From Propionibacteriaceae bacterium (GTDB taxonomy: Bacteria > Actinomycetota > Actinomycetes > Propionibacteriales > Propionibacteriaceae): 8,818 bases of DNA. Under the pieces are notes generated by a model that was not told the origin of the DNA, made no database searches, and saw only the letters and a program-made list of their open reading frames with translations. The DNA is taken from positions 1,302 to 10,119 of the forward strand of contig PMBM01000194.1 in NCBI GenBank assembly GCA_003153855.1, written 5' to 3'. The position numbers were made by a program, and so were the translations under genes. Of this stretch, positions 1 to 6,653 are shown piece after piece; the stretch's first letter is position 1, and the number at the start of each line of letters is the position of its first letter.

Positions 1-723
1 CTCGAGGAGGGCCTGGCCATCGACACGCTGCGTCGGATCGTGGCCAACATGCGAGCCGCAGCCGAAGCGGCCGGCGTCCGGATCGTCACGGGCGACACCA
101 AGGTCGTCCCCCATGGGGCTGGAGACCAGCTGTTCATCACCACGGCCGGCATCGGCATCATCCCTTGCGATCGACACGTCGGGCCGGGCGAGGTCCAGCG
201 TGGCGACAAGCTGTTGATCTCGGGAGCGATCGCCGATCACGGTATGGCCGTGATGCTCGCTCGAGGGGACCTCGCCATCGAGGCCCCCATCGTCTCGGAC
301 ACCCGCGCGGTCAACCGACTCACCGCCGCCTTGTTCGAAGCAGCTCCGGGCACCCGATGGCTGCGCGATGCCACGCGCGGTGGGCTGGGCACCGTGCTCA
401 ATGAACTCGCCCAGGCCACTGGCCTCGGGGTGGTGATCGAAGAGGCGCAGGTGGTGGTTCACGAGATGACGCGCGGCGCCTGCGACATGCTCGGCATCGA
501 TCCGCTGTACGTCGCCAACGAGGGCACCTTCGTCGCCGTCGTCCCAGCAGCCGAGGCCGAAGCGGGCCTCGCCGCCCTCCGTACTCTCCCAGGCGGTGAA
601 GAAGCCACGCTCATTGGACGGATCGTCGCCGAACCGGCCTCGTCGGTGGTTATGGTCACCGGTTTTGGCGGTACGCGAATGGTCGACATGCTGGTCGGCG
701 ATCCCCTCCCCCGGATCTGCTGA
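1..723 (+). CDS. hypE: HypE, carbamoyl-dehydratase of [NiFe] hydrogenase maturation (3' part)
   Basis: HypE accepts a carbamoyl group from HypF on its C-terminal cysteine and dehydrates it with ATP to a thiocyanate, the source of the CN ligands of the hydrogenase iron. The reading frame is open to base 1, so the gene starts upstream of the window; 240 codons are visible, roughly the last two thirds of a protein usually about 330-350 residues long. Seen directly: VTGDTKVV (bases 85-108), a nucleotide-binding-type motif of the PurM/HypE fold; RDATRGGLGTVLNELA (bases 364-411); LGIDPLYVANEG (bases 490-525); and the diagnostic C-terminus ending PRIC, whose last residue is the cysteine that carries carbamate and cyanide. 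A GTG at 40 lies inside the conserved domain and is not the start. The gene ends 20 bases before the hypF stop on the opposite strand. By usual gene order, hypD is expected upstream, outside the window. Confidence 0.96.
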   Translation, partial: LEEGLAIDTLRRIVANMRAAAEAAGVRIVTGDTKVVPHGAGDQLFITTAGIGIIPCDRHVGPGEVQRGDKLLISGAIADHGMAVMLARGDLAIEAPIVSDTRAVNRLTAALFEAAPGTRWLRDATRGGLGTVLNELAQATGLGVVIEEAQVVVHEMTRGACDMLGIDPLYVANEGTFVAVVPAAEAEAGLAALRTLPGGEEATLIGRIVAEPASSVVMVTGFGGTRMVDMLVGDPLPRIC

Positions 724-727
724 AGGG

Positions 728-747
728 CTGACACGACCTGAGGTCAG
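728..747. terminator. Weak inverted repeat between the convergent hypE and hypF ends
   Basis: CTGAC (728-732) is repeated inverted as GTCAG (743-747), spanning the 20-base gap between the two stop codons and reaching into the hypF stop. It could form a short bidirectional hairpin, but the stem is only 5 bp, the spacer is 10 bases and no T-run follows on either strand. Offered only as the sole candidate for transcription ending here. Confidence 0.2.
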
Positions 748-3095
748 TCGCCTGAGTCGCCTGCCTCTACCGACAGCCGCCCGGCCCATGCCTGTCCCAG
801 ACTCAGACCCCCATCATTCGGCGGGACCACCCGATGGGTGAGCACGTCCAAGCCCGCTGTCCGCAAGTGGCCGACGAGGGCCGCTGTGAAGACGCGGTTG
901 AGCGCAACTCCCCCGGTCACGCCGACCCTGGTGGCGCCGGCCAACGCCGCCTGACGAACCATCTCCTCAGCCACAGTCACGGCCAAACCCTGATGGAACC
1001 GCCATGCTCGCTCCTCGATCGGACGCTCGGCATGCGCGAGAAGGTCGACGAAGACGTCACGCAGGCTGCTGTGAGCTGGCAGGTCCGCAAGGGCGGACGG
1101 TCGAAACGCCGAGGCTGCCCGCTCCAGCTCCATCGCCGCTTGAGCCTCGTAGGTCGCGTCAAGGCAGATGCCCAGCATCGCGGCCGCAGCGTCGAAGAGG
1201 CGCCCGCACGAACTGGTGAGGGTCAGGGGCCGGCCGCTCGCGAGCTGTGAGGCGACCAGACGCAGCTCGGCCGGAGGCGCAGCCGTACGTGCTGGGGACT
1301 CGGAGATGTCGAGTCCCCACGCGTGAGCGAGTCCCTGCGCCGATCGCCACGGTTGGCGAACCGCTCTATCGCCTCCTACGAGGGGAAAAGTGGGGACATG
1401 CCAGACCCGCCGCCAGGACCAGGGCGAGCGAGTCGCGCTGTCCCCGACGAGGAGAAGCTCCCCACCCCAGATCGTCTCGTCGGTGCCATAGCCCGTACCG
1501 TCCAGAGTGGCCACGAGCACCGGCCCGGAGTCGATGTTGTGCTCCGCCAACAACGACAACGCGTGCGCGACATGGTGCTGCACACGGACCAGCCGGACGT
1601 CTGGGTGCGTGGCGCTGTACCGTTCGGCCCACCCGGTGGTGGCGTAGCCGGGATGCAGGTCACAGACGACAACCTCGGGCTGACGGCGATGCATCCCCAG
1701 CAGCTGGGCGACTGACGCCTCGAACGCTGACTGGGAAGCCCAAGAACCCATGTCTCCGACGTGGGCGGAGACGAAGACCATGTCGCCGCTGGCCAACGCG
1801 AAGGTGTTCTTCACCTCACCGCCGACGGCCAGCACGGTCTGCCCGTCCGCGTCCCCGCCCGGCAGCAGCACCGGCAACGGCGCCTGTCCGCGAGAGCGAC
1901 GAACCGGCACCACGCCACCAGGAACGGCAAGCACCACCGAGTCCTCCACCGGTACATGGATCTCGCGATCGTGCAGCAGGAAGCTGTCCACGAGCCCACC
2001 CAGCCGACTCAGCGCATCGTCGTTGGAGTAGCACAGCGGCTCTTCAGCCAGATTGCCCGACGTGGCGACCAGCGCCATACCTGGCTCGACGAGCAGGCTG
2101 TGCAACGGCGTGTACGGCAGAAGCACTCCCACGTCGCTCAGACCCGGCGCCACCTCGTCAGCGAGGTCATAGCCGGCTGCCATGACGGCGATCACGATGG
2201 GACGAGCCGGCGAGGCCAGGACCGCCAGCTGCTCGTCGCTCAGCTCGGCCAGGCCTCGCGCCCCGGCAAGGTCGGCAACCATGACAGCGAAAGGCTTCCC
2301 CGAACGTCCCTTCCGCTCCCGGAGTCGTCGGACCGCGGCCGCGCTTCGGGCATCGCACATCAGGTGGAAACCACCCAGCCCCTTGACCGCGACGATCTCG
2401 CCTTCCGACAACCTGCGCCGGGCCTCGGCTATCACCGTCTCCTGTTCGGCGGGACCCGCAGGGCCAGGAACCGGACGTACGGAGGCGGAATCCCCGGGCC
2501 GTGCCAGCCAGAGCCTGGGGCCGCAGTCATAGCAGCTGATCGGCTGGGCGTGATAGCGCCGGTCCCCGGGATCGCTGTACTCACGGGTGCACGCAGGGCA
2601 CATCGGGAAGGCCCGCATCGTCGTTGCCGGCCGGTCGTAGGGCAGGTCCTCAATGATGGTCAGACGCGGCCCGCAGTTCGTACAGGTGGTGAAGGCATAC
2701 CTGTAGCGCCTGTTGAGAGGGTCTGCCATGTCAGCCAGACAGTCCGCGCAGGTCGCGACATCTGGGGGGATGAGGGTCCGAACGCCTGCCAGGTGCCGAC
2801 TGGCGACGATCCGGAAGCCAGTCTCATCCGACAGCGGCACCAGCTGGCGATGAGTCACGGAGATCACCCGGGCCAAGGGCGGGAGGGTGTCCACCACCTC
2901 GGCCATGAAGCGGTCGATCACCTCGGCCGTGCCCTGAGCCTCGATGAAGACGCGCAGGTCGTCGTTGCCGCACAAGCCGGTGATCGCGTGCCGACTGGCC
3001 ACATTCGCCACATGGGGGCGGAAGCCCACACCTTGGACGACGCCCCGCAGGAGGTACTCCCGTCGAACGACGTCAGGTTGTGGTGCTGAGTGCAT
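744..3095 (-). CDS. hypF: HypF carbamoyltransferase, full length
   Basis: HypF makes carbamoyl-adenylate from carbamoyl phosphate and ATP and transfers the carbamoyl group to the C-terminal cysteine of HypE. The 783-residue product has the full family architecture. An acylphosphatase domain (about 10-100) carries RGVVQGVGFRPHV with the anion-binding Arg26. Two zinc-finger-like pairs follow: C116/C119 with C138/C141, and C166/C169 with C188/C191. A YrdC/Sua5-type domain (about 217-400) has VAVKGLGGFHLMCDA, RKGRSGKPFAVMV and TSGNLAEEP. A Kae1-like carbamoyltransferase domain (about 420-775) has HHVAH at 507-511, DGTGYGTDE at 532-540, GVTGGVALN and PPNDGGLSLG. The ATG at 3095 has a good Shine-Dalgarno sequence 6 bases upstream. 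The gene is divergent from hypB and convergent with hypE, so it is transcribed alone within this window. All signature residues I checked are present. Several long frames on the opposite strand (for example 1247-2185 and 1761-3089) are codon-bias shadows. Confidence 0.98.
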   Translation of the reverse strand: MHSAPQPDVVRREYLLRGVVQGVGFRPHVANVASRHAITGLCGNDDLRVFIEAQGTAEVIDRFMAEVVDTLPPLARVISVTHRQLVPLSDETGFRIVASRHLAGVRTLIPPDVATCADCLADMADPLNRRYRYAFTTCTNCGPRLTIIEDLPYDRPATTMRAFPMCPACTREYSDPGDRRYHAQPISCYDCGPRLWLARPGDSASVRPVPGPAGPAEQETVIAEARRRLSEGEIVAVKGLGGFHLMCDARSAAAVRRLRERKGRSGKPFAVMVADLAGARGLAELSDEQLAVLASPARPIVIAVMAAGYDLADEVAPGLSDVGVLLPYTPLHSLLVEPGMALVATSGNLAEEPLCYSNDDALSRLGGLVDSFLLHDREIHVPVEDSVVLAVPGGVVPVRRSRGQAPLPVLLPGGDADGQTVLAVGGEVKNTFALASGDMVFVSAHVGDMGSWASQSAFEASVAQLLGMHRRQPEVVVCDLHPGYATTGWAERYSATHPDVRLVRVQHHVAHALSLLAEHNIDSGPVLVATLDGTGYGTDETIWGGELLLVGDSATRSPWSWRRVWHVPTFPLVGGDRAVRQPWRSAQGLAHAWGLDISESPARTAAPPAELRLVASQLASGRPLTLTSSCGRLFDAAAAMLGICLDATYEAQAAMELERAASAFRPSALADLPAHSSLRDVFVDLLAHAERPIEERAWRFHQGLAVTVAEEMVRQAALAGATRVGVTGGVALNRVFTAALVGHLRTAGLDVLTHRVVPPNDGGLSLGQAWAGRLSVEAGDSGD

Positions 3096-3101
3096 CGGAA
3101 G

Positions 3102-3107
3102 ACCTCC
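3102..3107 (-). promoter_or_regulatory. Ribosome binding site of hypF
   Basis: The - strand reads GGAGGT here, 6 bases before the ATG at 3095. It fixes the start just upstream of the acylphosphatase domain. Confidence 0.8.
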
Positions 3108-3346
3108 GGTTGCGCCGATCCGGCTGCCTCGACGTACTGGTCAGTATGGGACACTGATCGAGCCAGCGCCCAGCAACTCGACGGTGGGCGCAGGTCACCG
3201 GGAAGGGTCCCCACCCAGACACGAGGTGCTGCCGCGCCGCAGACTCGTGGCGACGAGTCCCCCCTTGATGACTACCTGACCGGCGGCCCTTCGGCCACCG
3301 ACCCGAGGACTGGTGCCGCCGGATCGCCGTCGACCCGCACGGATCG
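3108..3346. promoter_or_regulatory. Divergent hypF/hypB intergenic region with an operator-like dyad
   Basis: This stretch lies between the hypF and hypB ribosome binding sites and must hold the promoters of both unless hypB is read from elsewhere. The clearest structure is a dyad at 3139-3159: GGTCAGT, 7 bases, then ACTGATC. The arms pair over 7 positions with one G/T mismatch. A CATACT on the - strand (+ strand AGTATG, 3143-3148), overlapping the dyad, resembles a -10 box for hypF, but I see no convincing -35 for either direction. The + frame continuous with hypB stays open through here, but its translation has no recognisable domain. A regulator binding the dyad could control both genes; that is inference. 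Confidence 0.4.
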
Positions 3347-3353
3347 AAAGGAG
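3347..3353 (+). promoter_or_regulatory. Ribosome binding site of hypB, which decides its start
   Basis: AAAGGAG sits 6 bases upstream of the ATG at 3360. This selects 3360 over the in-frame ATG at 3090, which lies inside hypF territory and would add 90 residues unlike any HypB. Confidence 0.85.
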
Positions 3354-3359
3354 ACCGCC

Positions 3360-4175
3360 ATGGGACGCTTCCACAGGCACGATGACGGAACCGTACATTC
3401 CCACGACCACGACGAGTCGAGCCATTCCCACGACACCGAGGAGCGTCCGGGGCACAGCCACGACCACGGCCCGGATGATCTCGGTGATCACTCCGGGTAC
3501 GCCACCGGGCGGGCGCGCATCGAGATCCTGGAGGACATCTTCTCCGAGAATGACCGCTGCGCCGCTGCCAACCGCGCCGCTTTCGACGCCGCCGGAGTGA
3601 GAGTGGTCAACCTCATGAGCTCTCCCGGCTCAGGCAAGACCACGTTGCTTCAGCGCACCCTCGCCGAGCTCCAGGACCGCCTCCGCGTCGGGATCATCGA
3701 GGGGGACATCGAGACCCCGATCGACGCTGAACGCCTGAGCGGCTACGGCGCCCAGATCTCCCTGCTCAACACCGGCAACGGCTTCGGCGGCGAGTGCCAC
3801 CTGGATGCTCCGATGGTTGCCCGAGCGCTGGCCGCACTCGACCTGAGCACCTTGGACCTCGTGCTGATCGAGAACGTCGGCAACCTCGTCTGCCCAGCCG
3901 AGTTCGACGTCGGCGAGCATCGCAAGGCCATGGTCTACTCGATCACCGAGGGCGAGGACAAACCCCTCAAGTACCCGGTCATGTTCCGCTCCGTCGCAGC
4001 CGTGGTCGTCAACAAGATGGACCTGGCTCCGTACCTGGATTTCGACCTGGGACTCTTCCGGCGGAACCTGGCCACGGTCAACCCCTCCGCGGAGGTGTTC
4101 GAGCTGTCGGCACGCACGGGCGAGGGCGTCGCCGCCTGGGTCGCCTGGGCTGTCGGAACGTCGCCTGGGCGATGA
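3360..4175 (+). CDS. hypB: HypB, nickel-insertion GTPase with His-rich N-terminus
   Basis: HypB is a SIMIBI-class GTPase that works with HypA to deliver nickel to the hydrogenase large subunit. From the ATG at 3360 the protein has 271 residues. Residues 1-44 hold 11 histidines, including three HSHD repeats at 13-16, 22-25 and 32-35, and serve as a likely nickel-binding or storage segment. The CxxCGC high-affinity nickel motif found at the N-terminus of E. coli HypB is absent. The G domain is complete: P-loop SSPGSGKTT (87-95), EGDIET (114-119), ENVGNLVC (171-178), NKMD (218-221) and SART (250-253). The metal site at the dimer interface is kept as C146-H147 in GGECHLDA, with the further conserved C178. 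It is the first gene of the operon and is followed after 4 bases by the large-subunit-like gene, which suggests translational coupling. Confidence 0.97.
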   Translation: MGRFHRHDDGTVHSHDHDESSHSHDTEERPGHSHDHGPDDLGDHSGYATGRARIEILEDIFSENDRCAAANRAAFDAAGVRVVNLMSSPGSGKTTLLQRTLAELQDRLRVGIIEGDIETPIDAERLSGYGAQISLLNTGNGFGGECHLDAPMVARALAALDLSTLDLVLIENVGNLVCPAEFDVGEHRKAMVYSITEGEDKPLKYPVMFRSVAAVVVNKMDLAPYLDFDLGLFRRNLATVNPSAEVFELSARTGEGVAAWVAWAVGTSPGR

Positions 4176-4179
4176 CTCC

Positions 4180-5451
4180 ATGTCGGTCCTGAACGAGATG
4201 GCCGGGCCCTATGGCGCCAGGGTCGTCGTCGAACGCGATCAGAACGGACGAACCGAGTCAGCCAGTCTGGATCTGGCCGAGTTGCCTCGGGTAGATGCTC
4301 TGCTGATCGGTCAGCCGGTCGCGGACGTGCCGTATCTGGTGGAACGCGTCTGCGGGATCTGCCCGGCCGCTCATCATCTGGCGGGCATCCGGGCCTTGGA
4401 AGCACTGGCCGGACTGACGACGCTGCCCCCCACTGCCGAGTCCGTACGGCGCCTGCTGCATCACGGCTCGGCCGTGACCACCCACGCCAGTAGGTTCGTG
4501 GCCTCGCACACGGAGGCGAGCCTGCTGCTACGCGCGTTCGGCAGGTCCGCGATGGCCGCTGCCGGGTCACCCCGGCACTTCCCGACCACGGCCGTCGTCG
4601 GCGGTGTGGTCGGACCGGTCTCGGCCTCAGCTCGCGACGAGCTCGGCGCACGGTTCGGGGCGGCCATAGCCGCCGCCAGGGGCCTCGCTGACGCGCTCGT
4701 GGCCGATGACGAGCAAGGTCGCGCGTTCGCAGGCGCTGACGTCGCGCTGGCCGATCGCTTCGGACGACCGGATCTGCTCGGTGAACGACTGAGGGCTGTC
4801 ACTGCCGAGGGGGAAGTGGTCCATGCCGCAGCACCGGCGGACGACTGGGCGGCACTCATTGCCGAAGCCCGACCTGGCCGCACGGCCCCGAGGCCGTACC
4901 TGGTGAGCCTTGGTCCAGGACTCGGCGAGTACCGCGTCGGCCCGGTGGCTCAGTTGCGCATCGGCGAGCTCACCACCTCCGCGGCCCTCCAGCTGCAGGA
5001 ACGCTGGCTGGCCGTTGGCGGCAACGCACGAGCGGCCCAGGCGATCATGATGCTGCACTCGGTGGAGGCGATCGGAGCACTGCTCGACTCCTCAGCGCTC
5101 GTTGCCGGCCCGTCCACCACTGTGACGACAGGGGTCCCCCGAAACGACGGCGTGGGGTGGGTGGATGGCCCCCGAGGACTCCTCGTTCACCGGTACGTCT
5201 CCACCGCCGAAGGGGTCGCCAGCGCAGTCACCATCCTCACCCCCACAGCACAGAACGAACCGTGGCTGTCTGGTCTGCTCCGTGCTGTCATTGATGGCTC
5301 TCCCGCCGACGGCCCCGACCGGATGGGTCTCGAGGACGCCATCCGAGAGGCCGACCCTTGCCTTCCGTTCAGTGCGGCCCCGCCCGGCACCATGGAGCTC
5401 CAGGTGGACACAGTTATGATTCCAGCGGTAGCCAGGACGGAGGGACGCTGA
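4180..5451 (+). CDS. [NiFe] hydrogenase large-subunit-like protein with a degenerate active site; possible HupK/HoxV-type scaffold
   Basis: The 423-residue protein has the large-subunit fold, closest by eye to group 3 (cytoplasmic) hydrogenases. Visible motifs: RVCGICPAAHH (56-66), with C58 and C61 as the N-terminal ligand pair; RHFPTTAVVGGV (132-143); YRVGPVAQLRIG (251-262); GPRGLLVHRY (330-339), with the conserved active-site Arg332; and DPCLPFSAA (392-400) where DPCxxCxxH is expected. C394 is kept, but the second cysteine is F397 (TTC, 5368-5370) and the His is A400. The N-terminal RIEGH motif is also missing: GPYGA occupies its place. Three of four metal-binding cysteines therefore remain, and the His preceding the maturation cleavage point is lost, so ordinary catalysis and C-terminal processing look unlikely. 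It sits between hypB and the hypC-family gene with gaps of 4 and 1 bases, and no small subunit is nearby. A scaffold for Fe(CN)2CO or nickel assembly, like HupK/HoxV, is the favoured inference; a divergent enzyme is the alternative. A second in-frame ATG at 4198 is also possible. Confidence 0.85.
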   Translation: MSVLNEMAGPYGARVVVERDQNGRTESASLDLAELPRVDALLIGQPVADVPYLVERVCGICPAAHHLAGIRALEALAGLTTLPPTAESVRRLLHHGSAVTTHASRFVASHTEASLLLRAFGRSAMAAAGSPRHFPTTAVVGGVVGPVSASARDELGARFGAAIAAARGLADALVADDEQGRAFAGADVALADRFGRPDLLGERLRAVTAEGEVVHAAAPADDWAALIAEARPGRTAPRPYLVSLGPGLGEYRVGPVAQLRIGELTTSAALQLQERWLAVGGNARAAQAIMMLHSVEAIGALLDSSALVAGPSTTVTTGVPRNDGVGWVDGPRGLLVHRYVSTAEGVASAVTILTPTAQNEPWLSGLLRAVIDGSPADGPDRMGLEDAIREADPCLPFSAAPPGTMELQVDTVMIPAVARTEGR

Positions 5452-5452
5452 G

Positions 5453-5713
5453 ATGTGCGTGTCGATTCCAGCACGGATCGTGGAGATCATCGACGTGGTT
5501 CCCCTCACGGCATGCATCGACATCGCCGGACGCGCCGACCGGTGCTGCCTGACCTACCTGCCTGAGGCGAAGGTGGGCGACTACGTGCTGGTGCAGGGCG
5601 GCTTCGCCGTGGAGCTGCTGGACGCCGAGGTTGCCGCGGAGTCGCTGGCGGCCTTTGCCGTGATCGACGCGGTGAACCGCGGTGTCTTCCGGTGGGACAG
5701 CGTGCCTCGCTGA
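5453..5713 (+). CDS. hypC: HypC/HupF/HoxL-family chaperone with Gln in place of the conserved His
   Basis: HypC-family proteins carry the Fe(CN)2CO unit with HypD and hand it to the large subunit; HupF and HoxL are paralogues with specialised partners. The 86-residue product starts MCVSIPARIVEI, which keeps the essential Cys2 exposed after Met removal and Pro6. VGDYVLVQGGFAV (41-53) matches the family core, but Gln48 (CAG, 5594-5596) stands where E. coli HypC has the conserved His51 in VLVHVGFA. A CC pair at 31-32 is also unusual. The C-terminal part (54-86) is less conserved. The ATG lies one base after the stop of the large-subunit-like gene, so the two are probably coupled and work together. 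Assignment to the family is firm; whether this is the cell's only HypC or a specialised HupF/HoxL-type copy cannot be told from the window. Confidence 0.88.
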   Translation: MCVSIPARIVEIIDVVPLTACIDIAGRADRCCLTYLPEAKVGDYVLVQGGFAVELLDAEVAAESLAAFAVIDAVNRGVFRWDSVPR

Positions 5714-5742
5714 GTCGTACAGGGTTCTGGCAGACCCGCGTG

Positions 5743-5747
5743 AAGGG
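5743..5747 (+). promoter_or_regulatory. Ribosome binding site of hypA, which decides its start
   Basis: AAGGG is 5 bases before the GTG at 5753. The competing GTG at 5747 overlaps this site and has no ribosome binding site of its own. The 5753 start also puts His at position 2, as HypA needs. Confidence 0.75.
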
Positions 5748-5752
5748 TGGAA

Positions 5753-6118
5753 GTGCACGAACTGTCGCTGTGCGAGTCGATCGCCCGAGCCGTAACCCGC
5801 GAGGCCGGTGGCCGTCGGGTGAGCTCCGTGCGACTACGCATCGGCGCGTTGCGCCAGGTTGTCCCCGACACACTCGTCTACTGCTGGTCGATCACCAGCC
5901 GAGGCCCCGTCTTGGACGGTTCGGTATTGGAGATCGACTATGTGCCCGCCGCCGTCGAGTGCCGCGACTGCGGCACCCTCAGCGAGCTGAGCCGGTTCAC
6001 CCTGAGCTGCTCGGGATGCGGGGGCACTGCCGTCACTGTGGTATCCGGCGAGGAGATGCTGATCGTCTCGATCGACGTCGCCGAGGCGCCGGAGGCGTCC
6101 GCGATACCGCCAGCCTGA
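5753..6118 (+). CDS. hypA: HypA, nickel metallochaperone
   Basis: HypA binds nickel through its N-terminal MHE motif and, with HypB, loads it into the hydrogenase large subunit. I place the start at GTG 5753, giving 121 residues beginning MHELSLCESI, with His2 and Glu3 in the nickel site; starting at 5747 would add two residues and displace the His. A structural zinc site is formed by C70-x2-C73 and C86-x2-C89, separated by 12 residues. The remaining sequence (RVSSVRLRIGALRQV, VLEIDYVPA) follows the family. The last dozen residues (EAPEASAIPPA) form a low-complexity tail. It is the last hyp gene of the operon, 39 bases after the hypC-family gene. The molybdenum cofactor gene moaE follows after 52 bases and appears to have its own promoter. 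Confidence 0.95.
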   Translation: MHELSLCESIARAVTREAGGRRVSSVRLRIGALRQVVPDTLVYCWSITSRGPVLDGSVLEIDYVPAAVECRDCGTLSELSRFTLSCSGCGGTAVTVVSGEEMLIVSIDVAEAPEASAIPPA

Positions 6119-6158
6119 GAGAGGAAACCCGTCAGCATCCACCGGGTGATCCCCGGGT

Positions 6159-6164
6159 TATGCT
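6159..6164 (+). promoter_or_regulatory. Candidate -10 box for a leaderless moaE transcript
   Basis: TATGCT fits the actinobacterial TANNNT -10 pattern and lies exactly 6 bases before the GTG at 6171, the spacing expected if transcription starts at the initiation codon. No Shine-Dalgarno sequence precedes the GTG. No clear -35 is seen, which is common for such promoters. Confidence 0.5.
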
Positions 6165-6170
6165 CGGCGG

Positions 6171-6593
6171 GTGAACCTCCAGGTCAAACTCGACCGGGGC
6201 CCCCTCGACATCGCCACGCATCTGGCGGCAGTCCAGGACCCGCGCTCCGGAGCCGTGGCTTCCTTCATCGGACTGGTGCGCAACCACGACCCCTCCGTCA
6301 CCGGTGCGGTTGCCGCACTGGAGTACACGGCGCACCCCGACGCGGAGGGTGTCCTCAGAACGATTGCAGCCAAGGCGGCCGCCAGCGACGGCGTGCTTGC
6401 CCTAGCGATCAGTCACCGGATCGGGCTGGTCGGTGTCGGCGAGGCGGCCATGATCGTCGCCGTGGCGACCGCCCATCGTGCCCTCGCCTTCCAGGTCTGC
6501 AGCGACCTTGTCGAGTCGGTGAAGGCCGAACTGCCGGTGTGGAAGCGGGAGGTACTCGCCGACGGGTCTCACGTGTGGGTAGGCCTCAACTGA
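6171..6593 (+). CDS. moaE: MoaE, molybdopterin synthase catalytic subunit
   Basis: MoaE is the large subunit of molybdopterin synthase: with MoaD it adds two sulfurs to cyclic pyranopterin monophosphate to form the dithiolene of molybdopterin. The 140-residue product is of normal length. Family motifs are present: GAVASFIGLVRNHD (27-40), LEYTAHPDAE (50-59), SHRIGLVGVGE (81-91), AHRALAFQ (101-108) and PVWKREV (122-128). Lys118 and Lys125 correspond by context to the catalytic lysines of E. coli MoaE (K119 and K126), and H102-R103 to the substrate-binding pair. GTG 6171 is taken as start because the MNLQVKL strand follows it directly. The gene is downstream of hypA but probably transcribed separately, and it runs tail to tail into moaD, its partner subunit, 56 bases away. 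Confidence 0.96.
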   Translation: MNLQVKLDRGPLDIATHLAAVQDPRSGAVASFIGLVRNHDPSVTGAVAALEYTAHPDAEGVLRTIAAKAAASDGVLALAISHRIGLVGVGEAAMIVAVATAHRALAFQVCSDLVESVKAELPVWKREVLADGSHVWVGLN

Positions 6594-6634
6594 CGAGTCG
6601 CGCCGATGCAGCCACGCGCGAGCCCTGAACCTGC

Positions 6635-6653
6635 CTGAGCCCTCGACGCTCAG
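6635..6653. terminator. Hairpin between convergent moaE and moaD
   Basis: CTGAGC (6635-6640), a 7-base loop, then GCTCAG (6648-6653) forms a perfect 6-bp stem that overlaps the moaD stop codon. It lies 41 bases after the moaE stop. No T-tract follows in either direction, so it would be a weak bidirectional terminator or merely a 3'-end stabiliser. Confidence 0.35.

Noticed and set aside
459..734. 91-codon - strand frame across the hypE end
   Set aside because: Antisense to conserved hypE motifs, including the PRIC terminus; no recognisable domain or ribosome binding site.
1761..3089. 442-codon open frame on the + strand, and a 312-codon frame at 1247-2185
   Set aside because: Both lie antisense to hypF, whose full set of motifs is intact. 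The translations are rich in R, H, P and G without any domain, as expected for shadows of GC-rich coding sequence.
3090..3359. 90-codon N-terminal extension of hypB
   Set aside because: It begins inside the hypF start region, has no HypB similarity, and a strong ribosome binding site marks ATG 3360.
5747..5752. GTG at 5747 as the hypA start
   Set aside because: It would move the nickel-binding His from position 2 to 4 and overlaps the ribosome binding site used by GTG 5753.
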